Below, one piece after another: positions 21,227 to 33,983 of a stretch of DNA of 64,000 nt; position 1 is the first letter of the stretch, and every line of letters starts with the position of its first letter. The notes beneath the pieces are model-generated. The model worked only from the letters and a program-made list of their open reading frames with translations. It did not search any database and had not been told where the DNA came from. The translations under genes were made by a program, and so were the position numbers. Source of the stretch: Apostichopus japonicus (Eukaryota; Echinodermata; Holothuroidea; Aspidochirotida; Stichopodidae); assembly GCF_037975245.1 (NCBI RefSeq), contig NC_092565.1, positions 11,528,499 to 11,592,498 on the forward strand. Direction: 5' to 3'.

Positions 21227-21807
21227 GTGTATAAATGTCATGGTTGGACTCGTGCAAGATATATCCGGGAGCAACCCCGACACTCCTCTGAAAATACGGG
21301 TTGCTCCCAGGTGAGAAGGTCGATTGTGTGGTCGATGGCACGAGTGTCATGCGACCGGGCGTGGGCCGAGTATTTAGCCGACGGTGACGGTGACACTCGC
21401 CCCGTGAAGAAACGGTCAGATATCGAGCTTTCATCACGGGACCCGTTCGGGCTTGTTGCCGTTGCTGCGACCATGTGTTGCACTCGGCGCTCTGTACGGG
21501 CTTTTTCATCCAAGCAACGAATGCACGCTCGAGGCGTGCGATTGCTCTCCTCTATAACAGTGGACGAGCCGTCGCCCTCCCGCGTCGCTTCGAACCGGTC
21601 CCGTGTCCAAGGCGGGACCACTGCGACTCCTCTCGAAACGACCCAGTCGACTCGGGTAGAGATATACACCTCGAGAATCCCTTCGGGCGGTTCTTCGATC
21701 ACTGTACCGTAATAGCACGGCATCGAAGGTTGAGGATTGAGAGAGAAAGGGGAGTGCGAGAGCGACTCCAGGATGGCGAACGGGCCTAGCCCGGTTCCGT
21801 CGACCGT
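21227..21807 (+). promoter_or_regulatory. P-iii core and leader E, copy 6 (581 bp; conversion patch)
   Basis: Near 21386 the usual GACGGCAGGCCGCCCGATGG is replaced by GACGGTGACACTCGCCCCGT, where ACTCGCCCCGTGA is a piece of Q2. The leader then resumes at AGAAACGGTC. It also has GGGCGTGGGCCGAG. The same patch is in copies 14 and 15. Confidence 0.6.
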
Positions 21808-21983
21808 TACCTGGTTGATCCTGCCAGTAGTCATATGCTTGTCTCGAAGATTAAGCAATGCACGGCTAAGTACAATCCTGAACATACAAGAGAAACTGCA
21901 GATGGCTCAATAGATCAGTTATGGTTTATTGGAGAAAGTCTTATACCATGGATAACTGTGGTAATTCTAGAGCTTATACTAAT
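21808..21983 (+). rRNA. 18S rRNA 5'-end fragment, copy 6 (truncated)
   Basis: GGCTCAATAG variant, same family as copies 4, 7 and 15. Confidence 0.9.
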
Positions 21984-23367
21984 GAGAGAGAAAGGAAAAG
22001 GGAGAAGAGAGAAGGCTTCTCGCGTTGCTTGGTGGATGGCACGAGTGTCATGCGACCGGGCGGAGGGCAGAGTCGTAGGCCGAAGGCGACGGCAGGCCGG
22101 CCCGATCCACCCGCAGAGATGAGAGAGAAAGTAGAATGGAGAGATGAAGAATGAGAGAGGAAGGAGAAGAGAGAAGGCTTCTCGCGTTGCTTGGTGGCTG
22201 GCACGAGTGTCATGCGACCGGGCGGAGGGCAGAGCGGCAGGCCGAAGGCGACGGCAGGCCGGCCCGATTCACCCGCAGAGATCTGGATCTCGTTCGAGAA
22301 TTCGAGATCTCGTGGGGGCAGTCGGGAGGGGCATTCGAGTCGATCCGAGACTCGTGAAGGCTTTCAATATCTGTCGTGTGTGTATAAATGTCATGGTTGG
22401 ACACTTGCGGGCCCTCTCGTAGGGTCGGCCGTCGTTTCTTCGCGACCATGTGTTGCAACTCGGCGCTCTCACGGGGTTCATCCACTCCCCCCCGTGAGCA
22501 GAGGTGTCCCTCCGTGCACACGTATATATCAACGTTCAGATATGAAGCTTTCGCGGACGGGAGTCCACCCGAGACTCGAAAAGGCTCCTTGCCTGTGGTG
22601 CGTAAATATTTTTGCACGTCTAGACTCTTGCTGGCCTTCTCGGTAGGGTCAGCCGTCGTTTCATCGCGACCATGTGTTGCAACTCGGCGCTCAGAGCGGG
22701 GGTTTTCACCCACTCGCCCCGTGAGCAGAAGGTTCTTTCGTGCATATTATCTACAAACCCAGATATTGAGCTTTTTCATCTGCAGAACCCCCGGTGGAGA
22801 AGAGAGAGAAGAGAGAGAGAGAAGAGAAGAGAGGAGAGATGGAAGGGAGAAGAGAGAAGGCTTCTCGCGTTGCTTGGTGGATGGCACGAGTGTCATGCGA
22901 CCTTGCGGAGGGTAGAGCGGCAGGCCGAAAGCGACGGCAGGCCGGCCCGATTCACCCGCAGAGATCTGGATCTCGTTCGAGAATTCGAGATCTCGTGGGG
23001 GACAGTCGGGAGGGGCAGTCGATCAGAGAGAAAGGAGAAGGGAGAGATGAGAGATGAGAGAGAAAGGAGAAGTGAGAAGGGAGAAGGCTTCTCGTGTTTT
23101 TGTTGGTTGGCACAAGTGTCATGAGAGAAAGGAGAGATGATAGAGCAGAGAAAAGGCTTCTCGCGTTGCTTGGTGATTGGCACGAGTGTCATGCGACCGG
23201 GCGGAGGGCAGAGTCGCAGGCCGAAGGCCGAAGGCGACGGCAGGCCGGCCCGATTCACCCACAGACATCATCGGTCTCGTTCGAAGTTTCGAGATCTCGT
23301 GGGGGGTAGTCGGGAGGGGTAGTCGAGTCGATCCGATACTCGAGAAGGCCTTCAATATCTGTCGTAT

Positions 23368-23959
23368 GTGTATAAATGTCATGGTTGGACTCGTGCAAGA
23401 TATATCCGGGAGCAACCCCGACACTCCTCTGAAAATACGGGTTGCTCCCAGGTGAGAAGGTCGATTGTGTGGTCGATGGCACGAGTGTCATGCGACCGGG
23501 CGAGGGCAGAGTATTTAGCCGACGGTGACGGCACGCCGCCCGATGGAGAAACGGTCAGATATCGAGCTTTCATCACGGGACCCGTTCGGGCTTGTTGCCG
23601 TTGCTGCGACCATGTGTTGCACTCGGCGCTCTGTACGGGCTTTTTCATCCAAGCAACGAATGCACGCTCGAGGCGTGCGATTGCTCTCCTCTATAACAGT
23701 GGACGAGCCGTCGCCCTCCCGCGTCGCCCTCCCGCGTCGCTTCGAACCGGTCCCGTGTCCAAGGCGGGACCACTGCGACTCCTCTCGAAACGACCCAGTC
23801 GACTCGGGTAGAGATATACACCTCGAGAATCCCTTCGGGCGGTTCTTCGATCACTGTACCGTAATAGCACGGCATCGAAGGTTGAGGATTGAGAGAGAAA
23901 GGGGAGTGCGAGAGCGACTCCAGGATGGCGAACGGGCCTAGCCCGGTTCCGTCGACCGT
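23368..23959 (+). promoter_or_regulatory. P-iii core and leader E, copy 7 (592 bp)
   Basis: Two 13-bp units; GGCACGCCG plus GAGGGCAGAGTATTT, a pair shared with copy 16. Confidence 0.6.
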
Positions 23960-24135
23960 TACCTGGTTGATCCTGCCAGTAGTCATATGCTTGTCTCGAA
24001 GATTAAGCAATGCACGGCTAAGTACAATCCTGAACATACAAGAGAAACTGCAGATGGCTCAATAGATCAGTTATGGTTTATTGGAGAAAGTCTTATACCA
24101 TGGATAACTGTGGTAATTCTAGAGCTTATACTAAT
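23960..24135 (+). rRNA. 18S rRNA 5'-end fragment, copy 7 (truncated)
   Basis: GGCTCAATAG variant. It is only 2.15 kb from copy 6, with which it shares this change. Confidence 0.9.
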
Positions 24136-26178
24136 GAGAGAGAAAGGAAAAGGGAGAAGAGAGAAGGCTTCTCGCGTTGCTTGGTGGATGGCACGAGTGT
24201 CATGCGACCGGGCGGAGGGCAGAGTCGTAGGCCGAAGGCGACGGCAGGCCGGCCCGATCCACCCGCAGAGATGAGAGAGAAAGTAGAATGGAGAGATGAA
24301 GAATGAGAGAGGAAGGAGAAGAGAGAAGGCTTCTCGCGTTGCTTGGTGGCTGGCACGAGTGTCATGCGACCGGGCGGAGGGCAGAGCGGCAGGCCGAAGG
24401 CGACGGCAGGCCGGCCCGATTCACCCGCAGAGATCTGGATCTCGTTCGAGAATTCGAGATCTCGTGGGGGCAGTCGGGAGGGGCATTCGAGTCGATCCGA
24501 GACTCGTGAAGGCTTTCAATATCTGTCGTGTGTGTATAAATGTCATGGTTGGACACTTGCGGGCCCTCTCGTAGGGTCGGCCGTCGTTTCTTCGCGACCA
24601 TGTGTTGCAACTCGGCGCTCTCACGGGGTTCATCCACTCACCCCCGTGAGCAGAGGTGTCCCTCCGTGCACACGTATATATCAACGTTCAGATATGAAGC
24701 TTTCGCGGACGGGAGTCCACCCGAGACTCGAAAAGGCTCCTTGCCTGTGGTGCGTAAATATTTTTGCACGTCTAGACTCTTGCTGGCCTTCTCGGTAGGG
24801 TCAGCCGTCGTTTCATCGCGACCATGTGTTGCAACTCGGCGCTCAGAACGGGGGTTTTCACCCACTCGCCCCGTGAGCAGAAGATTCTTTCGTGCATATT
24901 ATCTACAAACCCAGATATTGAGCTTTTTCATCCGCAGAACCCCCGGTGGAGAAGAGAGAAGAGAGAGAAGAGAGAGAGAGGAGAGATGAAAGGGAGAAGA
25001 GAGAAGGCTTCTCGCGTTGCTTGGTGGATGGCACGAGTGTCATGCGACCTGGCGGAGGGTAGAGCGGCAGGCCGAAAGCGACGGCAGGCCGGCCCGATTC
25101 ACCCGCAGAGATCTGGATCTCGTTCGAGAATTCGAGATCTCGTGGGGGGAGTCGGGAGGGGCACTGGAGAAGGGAGAGATGAGAGATGAGAGAGAAAGGA
25201 TAGGGGAGAAGGGAGAAGAGAGTAGGCTTCTCGCGTTGCTTGGTGGATGGCACGAGTGTCATGCGACCTGGCAGAGTGGCGGGTCGAAGGCGACGGCAGG
25301 CCGGCCCGATGCATCTGCAAGATCTGACCCTCGTTCGAGATTTTGAGATCTCTTTAGTGTAGCGGGTATTGGCTTAAGTGTGTGATCCAATGGTCAGAAC
25401 GAGTGGGCAGAGTGAATCGGATTCTATATATGAGGGGGGTTGTAGAGTCGATCCAAGACTCGAGAAGGCTTTTAATATCTGTCGTGGGTGTATAAATGTC
25501 ATGGTTGGACACTTGCGGGCCCTCTCGTAGGGTCGGCCGTCGTTTCTTTGCGACCATGTGTTGCAACTCGGCGCTCTCACGGGGTTCATCCACTCCCCCC
25601 GTGAGCAGAGGTGTCCCTCCGTGCACACGTATATATCAACGTTCAGATATGAAGCTTTCGCGGACGGGAGTCCACCCGAGACTCGAAAAGGCTCCTTGCC
25701 TGTGGTGCGTAAATATTTGTGCACGTCTAGACTCTTGCTGGCCTTCTCGGTAGGGTCAGCCGTCGTTTCATCGCGACCATGTGTTGCAACTCGGCGCTCA
25801 GAGCGGGGGTTTTCACCCACTCGCCCCGTGAGCAGAAGGTTCTTTCGTGCATATTATCTACAAACCCAGATATTGAGCTTTTTCATCCGCAGAACCCCCG
25901 GTGGAGAAGAGAGAGAAGAGAGAGAGAGAAGAGAAGAGAGGAGAGATGGAAGGGAGAAGAGAGAAGGCTTCTCGCGTTGCTTGGTGGATGGCACGAGTGT
26001 CATGCGACCGGGCGGAGGGCAGAGTCGCAGGCCGAAGGCCGAAGGCGACGGCAGGCCGGCCCGATTCACCCACAGAGATCATCGGTCTCGTTCGAAGTTT
26101 CGAGATCTCGTGGGGGGTAGTCGGGAGGGGTAGTCGAGTCGATCCGATACTCGAGAAGGCCTTCAATATCTGTCGTAT

Positions 26179-26770
26179 GTGTATAAATGTCATGGTTGGA
26201 CTCGTGCAAGATATATCCGGGAGCAACCCCGACACTCCTCTGAAAATACGGGTTGCTCCCAGGTGAGAAGGTCGATTGTGTGGTCGATGGCACGAGTGTC
26301 ATGCGACCGGGCGAGGGCCGAGTATTTAGCCGACGGTGACGGCAGGCCGCCCGATGGAGAAACGGTCAGATATCGAGCTTTCATCACGGGACCCGTTCGG
26401 GCTTGTTGCCGTTGCTGCGACCATGTGTTGCACTCGGCGCTCTGTACGGGCTTTTTCATCCAAGCAACGAATGCACGCTCGAGGCGTGCGATTGCTCTCC
26501 TCTATAACAGTGGACGAGCCGTCGCCCTCCCGCGTCGCCCTCCCGCGTCGCTTCGAAATGGTCCCGTGTCCAAGGCGGGACCACTGCGATTCCTCTCGAA
26601 ACGACCCAGTCGACTCGGGTAGAGATATACACCTCGAGAATCCCTTCGGGCGGTTCTTCGATCACTCTACCGTAATAGCACGGCATCGAAGGTTGAGGAT
26701 TGAGAGAGAAAGGGGAGTGCGATAGCGACTTCAGGATGGCGACAGGGCCTAGCCCGGTTCCGTCGACCGT
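26179..26770 (+). promoter_or_regulatory. P-iii core and leader E, copy 8 (592 bp)
   Basis: Two 13-bp units. The downstream half is marked by CGAAATGGTCCCG, GCGATTCCTC, CACTCTACCG, GATAGCGACTTCAGG and GGCGACAGGG. All are shared with copy 10 and in part with copies 9 and 14. Confidence 0.6.
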
Positions 26771-26946
26771 TACCTGGTTGATCCTGCCAGTAGTCATATG
26801 CTTGTCTCAAAGATTAAGCAATGCACGGCTAAGTACAATCCTGAACATGCAAGAGAAACTGCAGATGGCTCATTAGATCAGTTATGGTTTATTGGAGAAA
26901 GTCTTATACCATGGATAACTGTGGTAATTCTAGAGCTTATACTAAT
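26771..26946 (+). rRNA. 18S rRNA 5'-end fragment, copy 8 (truncated)
   Basis: It has GAACATGCAAG (with copies 10 and 14). Uniquely it reads GTCTCAAAGATT, the form usual in most eukaryotic 18S genes, where the other 18 copies read GTCTCGAAGATT. Confidence 0.9.
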
Positions 26947-29149
26947 GAGAGAGAAAGGAAAAGGGAGAAGAGAGAAGGCTTCTCGCGTTGCTTGGTGGAT
27001 GGCACGAGTGTCATGCGACCGGGCGGAGGGCAGAGTCGTAGGCCGAAGGCGACGGCAGGCCGGCCCGATCCACCCGCAGAGATGAGAGAGAAAGTAGAAT
27101 GGAGAGATGAAGAATGAGAGAGGAAGGAGAAGAGAGAAGGCTTCTCGCGTTGCTTGGTGGCTGGCACGAGTGTCATGCGACGGGGCGGAGGGCAGAGCGG
27201 CAGGCCGAAGGCGACGGCAGGCCGGCCCGATTCACCCGCAGAGATCTGGATCTCGTTCGAGAATTCGAGATCTCGTGGGGGCAGTCGGGAGGGGCATTCG
27301 AGTCGATCCGAGACTCGTGAAGGCTTTCAATATCTGTCGTGTGTGTATAAATGTCATGGTTGGACACTTGCGGGCCCTCTCGTAGGGTCGGCCGTCGTTT
27401 CTTCGCGACCATGTGTTGCAACTCGGCGCTCTCACGGGGTTCATCCACTCCCCCCCGTGAGCAGAGGTGTCCCTCCGTGCACACGTATATATCAACGTTC
27501 AGATATGACGCTTTCGCGGACGGGAGTCCACCCGAGACTCGAAAAGGCTCCTTGCCTGTGGTGCGTAAATATTTTTGCACGTCTAGACTCTTGCTGGCCT
27601 TCTCGGTAGGGTCAGCCGTCGTTTCATCGCGACCATGTGTTGCAACTCGGCGCTCAGAACGGGGTTTTTCACCCAATCGCCCCGTGAGCAGAAGATTCTT
27701 TCGTGCATGTTATCTACAAACCCAGATATTGAGCTTTTTCATCCGCAGAACCCCCGGTGGAGAAGAGAGAAGAGAGAGAAGAGAGAGAGAGGAGAGATGA
27801 AAGGGAGAAGAGAGAAGGCTTCTCGCGTTGCTTGGTGGATGGCACGAGTGTCATGCGACCTGGCGGAGGGTAGAGCGGCAGGCCGAAGGCGACGGCAGGC
27901 CGGCCCGATTCACCCGCAGAGATCTGGATCTCGTTCGAGAAGCGAGATCTCGTGGGGGGCAGTTGGGAGGGGCAGTGGATCAGAGAGAAAGGAGAAGGGA
28001 GAGATGAGAGATGAGAGAGAAAGGAGAGGGGAGAAGAGAGAAGGCTTCTCGCGTTGTTCGGTGGATGGCACAATTGTCATGAGAGAAAGGAGAAGGGAGA
28101 GATGAGAGATGAGAGAGAAAGGAGAAGGGAGAAGAGAGTAGGCTTCTCGCGTTGCTTGGTGGATGGCACGAGTGTCATGCGACCTGGCAGAGTGGCGGGT
28201 CGAAGGCGACGGCAGGCCGGCCCGATGCATCTGCAAGATCTGACCCTCGTTCGAGATTTTGAGATCTCTTTAGTGTAGCGGGTATTGGCTTAAGTGTGTG
28301 ATCCAATGGTCAGAACGAGTGGGCAGAGTGAATCGGATTCTATATATGAGGGGGGTTGTAGAGTCGATCCAAGACTCGAGAAGGCTTTTAATATCTGTCG
28401 TGGGTGTATAAATGTTATGGTTGGACACTTGCGGGCCCTCTCGTAGGGTCGGCCGTCGTTTCTTCGCAACCATGTGTTGCAACTCGGCGCTCTCACGGGG
28501 TTCATCCACTCCCCCCGTGAGCAGAGGTGTCCCTCCGTCCACACGTATATATCAACGTTCAGATATGAAGCTTTCGCGGACGGGAGTCCACCCGAGACTC
28601 GAAAAGGCTCCTTGCCTGTGGTGCGTAAATATTTTTGCACGTCTAGACTCTTGCTGGCCTTCTCGGTAAAGTCAGCCGTCGTTTCATCGCGACCATGTGT
28701 TGCAACTCGGCGCTCAGAGCGGGGGTTTTCACCCACTCGCCCCGTGAGCAGAAGGTTCTTTCGTGCATATTATCTACAAACCCAGATATTGAGCTTTTTC
28801 ATCCGCAGAACCCCCGGTGGAGAAGAGAAGAGAGGAGAGATGAAAGGGAGAAGAGAGAAGGCTTCTCGTGTTTTTTGTTGGTTGGCACAAGTGTCATGAG
28901 AGAAAGGAGAGATGATAAAGATGGGAGAAGAGAGAAGGCTTCTCGCGTTGCTTGGTGATTGGCACGAGTGTCATGCGACCGGGCGAAGGGCAGAGTCGCA
29001 GGCCGAAGGCCGAAGGCGACGGCAGGCCGGCCCGATTCACCCACAGAGATCATCGGTCTCGTTCGAAGTTTCGAGATCTCGTGGGGGGTAGTCGGGAGGG
29101 GTAGTCGAGTCGATCCGATACTCGAGAAGGCCTTCAATATCTGTCGTAT

Positions 29150-29728
29150 GTGTATAAATGTCATGGTTGGACTCGTGCAAGATATATCCGGGAGCAACCC
29201 CGACACTCCTCTGAAAATACGGGTTGCTCCCAGGTGAGAAGGTCGATTGTGTGGTCGATGGCACGAGTGTCATGCGACCGGGCGAGGGCAGAGTATTTAG
29301 CCGACGGTGACGGCAGGCCGCCCGATGGAGAAACGGTCAGATATCGAGCTTTCATCACGGGACCCGTTCGGGCTTGTTGCCGTTGCTGCGACCATGTGTT
29401 GCACTCGGCGCTCTGTACGGGCTTTTTCATCCAAGCAACGAATGCACGCTCGAGGCGTGCGATTGCTCTCCTCTATAACAGTGGACGAGCCGTCGCCCTC
29501 CCGCGTCGCTTCGAACCGGTCCCGTGTCCAAGGCGGGACCACTGCGACTCCTCTCGAAACGACCCAGTCGACTCGGGTAGAGATATACACCTCGAGAATC
29601 CCTTCGGGCGGTTCTTCGATCACTCTACCGTAATAGCACGGCATCGAAGGTTGAGGATTGAGAGAGAAAGGGGAGTGCGAGAGCGACTCCAGGATGGCGA
29701 CAGGGCCTAGCCCGGTTCCGTCGACCGT
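29150..29728 (+). promoter_or_regulatory. P-iii core and leader E, copy 9 (579 bp)
   Basis: One 13-bp unit. It combines GAGGGCAGAGTATTT upstream with CACTCTACCG and GGCGACAGGG downstream, so it is a recombinant of two leader families. Confidence 0.6.
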
Positions 29729-29904
29729 TACCTGGTTGATCCTGCCAGTAGTCATATGCTTGTCTCGAAGATTAAGCAATGCACGGCTAAGTACAATCCT
29801 GAACATACAAGAGAAACTGCAGATGGCTCATTAGATCAGTTATGGTTTATTGGAGAAAGTCTTATACCATGGATAACTGTGGTAATTCTAGAGCTTATAC
29901 TAAT
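29729..29904 (+). rRNA. 18S rRNA 5'-end fragment, copy 9 (truncated)
   Basis: Majority body with the ACTAATAAGAG junction variant of copies 5 and 16. Confidence 0.9.
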
Positions 29905-30992
29905 AAGAGAGAAAGGAAAAGGGAGAAGAGAGAAGGCTTCTCGCGTTGCTTGGTGGATGGCACGAGTGTCATGCGACCGGGCGGAGGGCAGAGTCGTAGG
30001 CCGAAGGCGACGGCAGGCCGGCCCGATCCACCCGCAGAGATGAGAGAGAAAGTAGAATGGAGAGATGAAGAATGAGAGAGGAAGGAGAAGAGAGAAGGCT
30101 TCTCGCGTTGCTTGGTGGCTGGCACGAGTGTCATGCGACCGGGCGGAGGGCAGAGCGGCAGGCCGAAGGCGACGGCAGGCCGGCCCGATTCACCCGCAGA
30201 GATCTGGATCTCGTTCGAGAATTCGAGATCTCGTGGGGGCAGTCGGGAGGGGCATTCGAGTCGATCCGAGACTCGTGAAGGCTTTCAATATCTGTCGTGT
30301 GTGTATAAATGTCATGGTTGGACACTTGCGGGCCCTCTCGTAGGGTCGGCCGTCGTTTCTTCGCGACCATGTGTTGCAACTCGGCGCTCTCACGGGGTTC
30401 ATCCACTCCCCCCCGTGAGCAGAGGTGTCCCTCCGTGCACACGTATATATCAACGTTCAGATATGAAGCTTTCGCGGACGGGAGTCCACCCGAGACTCGA
30501 AAAGGCTCCTTGCCTGTGGTGCGTAAATATTTTTGCACGTCTAGACTCTTGCTGGCCTTCTCGGTAGGGTCAGCCGTCGTTTCATCGCGACCATGTGTTG
30601 CAACTCGGCGCTCAGAGCGGGGGTTTTCACCCACTCGCCCCGTGAGCAGAAGGTTCTTTCGTGCATATTATCTACAAACCCAGATATTGAGCTTTTTCAT
30701 CCGCAGAACCCCCGGTGGAGAAGAGAGAGAAGAGAGAGAGAGAAGAGAAGAGAGGAGAGATGGAAGGGAGAAGAGAGAAGGCTTCTCGCGTTGCTTGGTG
30801 GATGGCACGAGTGTCATGCGACCGGGCGGAGGGCAGAGTCGCAGGCCGAAGGCCGAAGGCGACGGCAGGCCGGCCCGATTCACCCACAGAGATCATCGGT
30901 CTCGTTCGAAGTTTCGAGATCTCGTGGGGGGTAGTCGGGAGGGGTAGTCGAGTCGATCCGATACTCGAGAAGGCCTTCAATATCTGTCGTAT

Positions 30993-31597
30993 GTGTATAA
31001 ATGTCATGGTTGGACTCGTGCAAGATATATCCGGGAGCAACCCCGACACTCCTCTGAAAATACGGGTTGCTCCCAGGTGAGAAGGTCGATTGTGTGGTCG
31101 ATGGCACGAGTGTCATGCGACCGGGCGAGGGCCGAGTATTTAGCCGACGGTGACGGCAGGCCGCCCGATGGAGAAACGGTCAGATATCGAGCTTTCATCA
31201 CGGGACCCGTTCGGGCTTGTTGCCGTTGCTGCGACCATGTGTTGCACTCGGCGCTCTGTACGGGCTTTTTCATCCAAGCAACGAATGCACGCTCGAGGCG
31301 TGCGATTGCTCTCCTCTATAACAGTGGACGAGCCGTCGCCCTCCCGCGTCGCCCTCTCGCGTCGCCCTCCCGCGTCGCTTCGAAATGGTCCCGTGTCCAA
31401 GGCGGGACCACTGCGATTCCTCTCGAAACGACCCAGTCGACTCGGGTAGAGATATACACCTCGAGAATCCCTTCGGGCGGTTCTTCGATCACTCTACCGT
31501 AATAGCACGGCATCGAAGGTTGAGGATTGAGAGAGAAAGGGGAGTGCGATAGCGACTTCAGGATGGCGACAGGGCCTAGCCCGGTTCCGTCGACCGT
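30993..31597 (+). promoter_or_regulatory. P-iii core and leader E, copy 10 (605 bp; three 13-bp units)
   Basis: Longest leader: three 13-bp units at about 31335-31376, the middle one reading GCCCTCTCGCGTC. Otherwise as copy 8. Confidence 0.6.
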
Positions 31598-31773
31598 TAC
31601 CTGGTTGATCCTGCCAGTAGTCATATGCTTGTCTCGAAGATTAAGCAATGCACGGCTAAGTACAATCCTGAACATGCAAGAGAAACTGCAGATGGCTCAT
31701 TAGATCAGTTATGGTTTATTGGAGAAAGTCTTATACCATGGATAACTGTGGTAATTCTAGAGCTTATACTAAT
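31598..31773 (+). rRNA. 18S rRNA 5'-end fragment, copy 10 (truncated)
   Basis: GAACATGCAAG variant. It lies 4827 bp downstream of copy 8 in the matching segment. Confidence 0.9.
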
Positions 31774-33983
31774 GAGAGAGAAAGGAAAAGGGAGAAGAGA
31801 GAAGGCTTCTCGCGTTGCTTGGTGGATGGCACGAGTGTCATGCGACCGGGCGGAGGGCAGAGTCGTAGGCCGAAGGCGACGGCAGGCCGGCCCGATCCAC
31901 CCGCAGAGATGAGAGAGAAAGTAGAATGGAGAGATGAAGAATGAGAGAGGAAGGAGAAGAGAGAAGGCTTCTCGCGTTGCTTGGTGGCTGGCACGAGTGT
32001 CATGCGACGGGGCGGAGGGCAGAGCGGCAGGCCGAAGGCGACGGCAGGCCGGCCCGATTCACCCGCAGAGATCTGGATCTCGTTCGAGAATTCGAGATCT
32101 CGTGGGGGCAGTCGGGAGGGGCATTCGAGTCGATCCGAGACTCGTGAAGGCTTTCAATATCTGTCGTGTGTGTATAAATGTCATGGTTGGACACTTGCGG
32201 GCCCTCTCGTAGGGTCGGCCGTCGTTTCTTCGCGACCATGTGTTGCAACTCGGCGCTCTCACGGGGTTCATCCACTCCCCCCCGTGAGCAGAGGTGTCCC
32301 TCCGTGCACACGTATATATCAACGTTCAGATATGACGCTTTCGCGGACGGGAGTCCACCCGAGACTCGAAAAGGCTCCTTGCCTGTGGTGCGTAAATATT
32401 TTTGCACGTCTAGACTCTTGCTGGCCTTCTCGGTAGGGTCAGCCGTCGTTTCATCGCGACCATGTGTTGCAACTCGGCGCTCAGAACGGGGTTTTTCACC
32501 CAATCGCCCCGTGAGCAGAAGATTCTTTCGTGCATGTTATCTACAAACCCAGATATTGAGCTTTTTCATCCGCAGAACCCCCGGTGGAGAAGAGAGAAGA
32601 GAGAGAAGAGAGAGAGAGGAGAGATGAAAGGGAGAAGAGAGAAGGCTTCTCGCGTTGCTTGGTGGATGGCACGAGTGTCATGCGACCTGGCGGAGGGTAG
32701 AGCGGCAGGCCGAAGGCGACGGCAGGCCGGCCCGATTCACCCGCAGAGATCTGGATCTCGTTCGAGAAGCGAGATCTCGTGGGGGGCAGTTGGGAGGGGC
32801 AGTGGATCAGAGAGAAAGGAGAAGGGAGAGATGAGAGATGAGAGAGAAAGGAGAGGGGAGAAGGGAGAAGAGAGAAGGCTTCTCGCGTTGTTCGGTGGAT
32901 GGCACAATTGTCATGAGAGAAAGGAGAAGGGAGAGATGAGAGATGAGAGAGAAAGGAGAAGGGAGAAGAGAGTAGGCTTCTCGCGTTGCTTGGTGGATGG
33001 CACGAGTGTCATGCGACCTGGCAGAGTGGCGGGTCGAAGGCGACGGCAGGCCGGCCCGATGCATCTGCAAGATCTGACCCTCGTTCGAGATTTTGAGATC
33101 TCTTTAGTGTAGCGGGTATTGGCTTAAGTGTGTGATCCAATGGTCAGAACGAGTGGGCAGAGTGAATCGGATTCTATATATGAGGGGGGTTGTAGAGTCG
33201 ATCCAAGACTCGAGAAGGCTTTTAATATCTGTCGTGGGTGTATAAATGTTATGGTTGGACACTTGCGGGCCCTCTCGTAGGGTCGGCCGTCGTTTCTTCG
33301 CAACCATGTGTTGCAACTCGGCGCTCTCACGGGGTTCATCCACTCCCCCCGTGAGCAGAGGTGTCCCTCCGTCCACACGTATATATCAACGTTCAGATAT
33401 GAAGCTTTCGCGGACGGGAGTCCACCCGAGACTGGAAAAGGCTCCTTGCCTGTGGTGCGTAAATATTTTTGCACGTCTAGACTCTTGCTGGCCTTCTCGG
33501 TAAAGTCAGCCGTCGTTTCATCGCGACCATGTGTTGCAACTCGGCGCTCAGAGCGGGGGTTTTCACCCACTCGCCCCGTGAGCAGAAGGTTCTTTCGTGC
33601 ATATTATCTACAAACCCAGATATTGAGCTTTTTCATCCGCAGAACCCCCGGTGGAGAAGAGAAGAGAGGAGAGATGAAAGGGAGAAGAGAGAAGGCTTCT
33701 CGTGTTTTTTGTTGGTTGGCACAAGTGTCATGAGAGAAAGGAGAGATGATAAAGATGGGAGAAGAGAGAAGGCTTCTCGCGTTGCTTGGTGATTGGCACG
33801 AGTGTCATGCGACCGGGCGAAGGGCAGAGTCGCAGGCCGAAGGCCGAAGGCGACGGCAGGCCGGCCCGATTCACCCACAGAGATCATCGGTCTCGTTCGA
33901 AGTTTCGAGATCTCGTGGGGGGTAGTCGGGAGGGGTAGTCGAGTCGATCCGATACTCGAGAAGGCCTTCAATATCTGTCGTAT

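Larger units (their letters stand above)
18032..21807 (+). repeat. Higher-order unit 5 (3776 bp; expanded A/polypurine section)
   Basis: P-i at 18604, P-ii at 20223 and P-iii at 21227. The P-i to P-ii distance is 1619 bp instead of about 1060, because extra A repeats with short purine arrays lie at about 19200-20000. Two of these carry a shortened dyad (TTCGAGAAGCGAGATCTCG), a variant also found near 27935, 32765 and 45020. The second Q1 has a 14-C tract. The 20.1-21.9 kb end matches 45.4-47.1 kb. Confidence 0.85.
21808..23959 (+). repeat. Higher-order unit 6 (2152 bp; no P-ii)
   Basis: Short unit with P-i at 22380 and P-iii at 23368. Q1 and Q2 occur once. From about 22.7 kb it follows the end of unit 4 at an offset near 6.2 kb, later 5.93 kb once the 296-bp tandem copy is passed. 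It shares the CATCTGCAGAACC and 5-T K variants with units 4 and 15. Confidence 0.85.
23960..26770 (+). repeat. Higher-order unit 7 (2811 bp)
   Basis: P-i at 24532, P-ii at 25488 and P-iii at 26179. The P-ii to P-iii interval is short (691 bp). The K repeat and one A repeat are missing, so a single A repeat links Q2 to the P-iii block. The same short version is seen in unit 9. Confidence 0.85.
26771..29728 (+). repeat. Higher-order unit 8 (2958 bp)
   Basis: P-i at 27343, P-ii at 28404 and P-iii at 29150. Private variants are GATATGACGCTTTCG in Q1 (27506), GTATAAATGTTATGG at P-ii, and GGTAAAGTCAGCC in Q2. All recur 4.83 kb downstream in unit 10, and the first also in unit 14. One A repeat is missing after the second Q2, so Q2 meets K directly. 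Confidence 0.85.
29729..31597 (+). repeat. Higher-order unit 9 (1869 bp; shortest)
   Basis: P-i at 30301 and P-iii at 30993, with no P-ii and no K repeat. One A repeat joins Q2 to P-iii, as in unit 7. Together with unit 10 it repeats the unit 7/8 series at about 4.81-4.83 kb. Confidence 0.85.

Noticed and set aside
21238-21885. Minus-strand frame of 215 codons covering the leader and the 18S fragment
   Set aside because: It is antisense to recognisable 18S sequence and is broken or shortened in other units by the 13-bp ladder, so it is a shadow frame.
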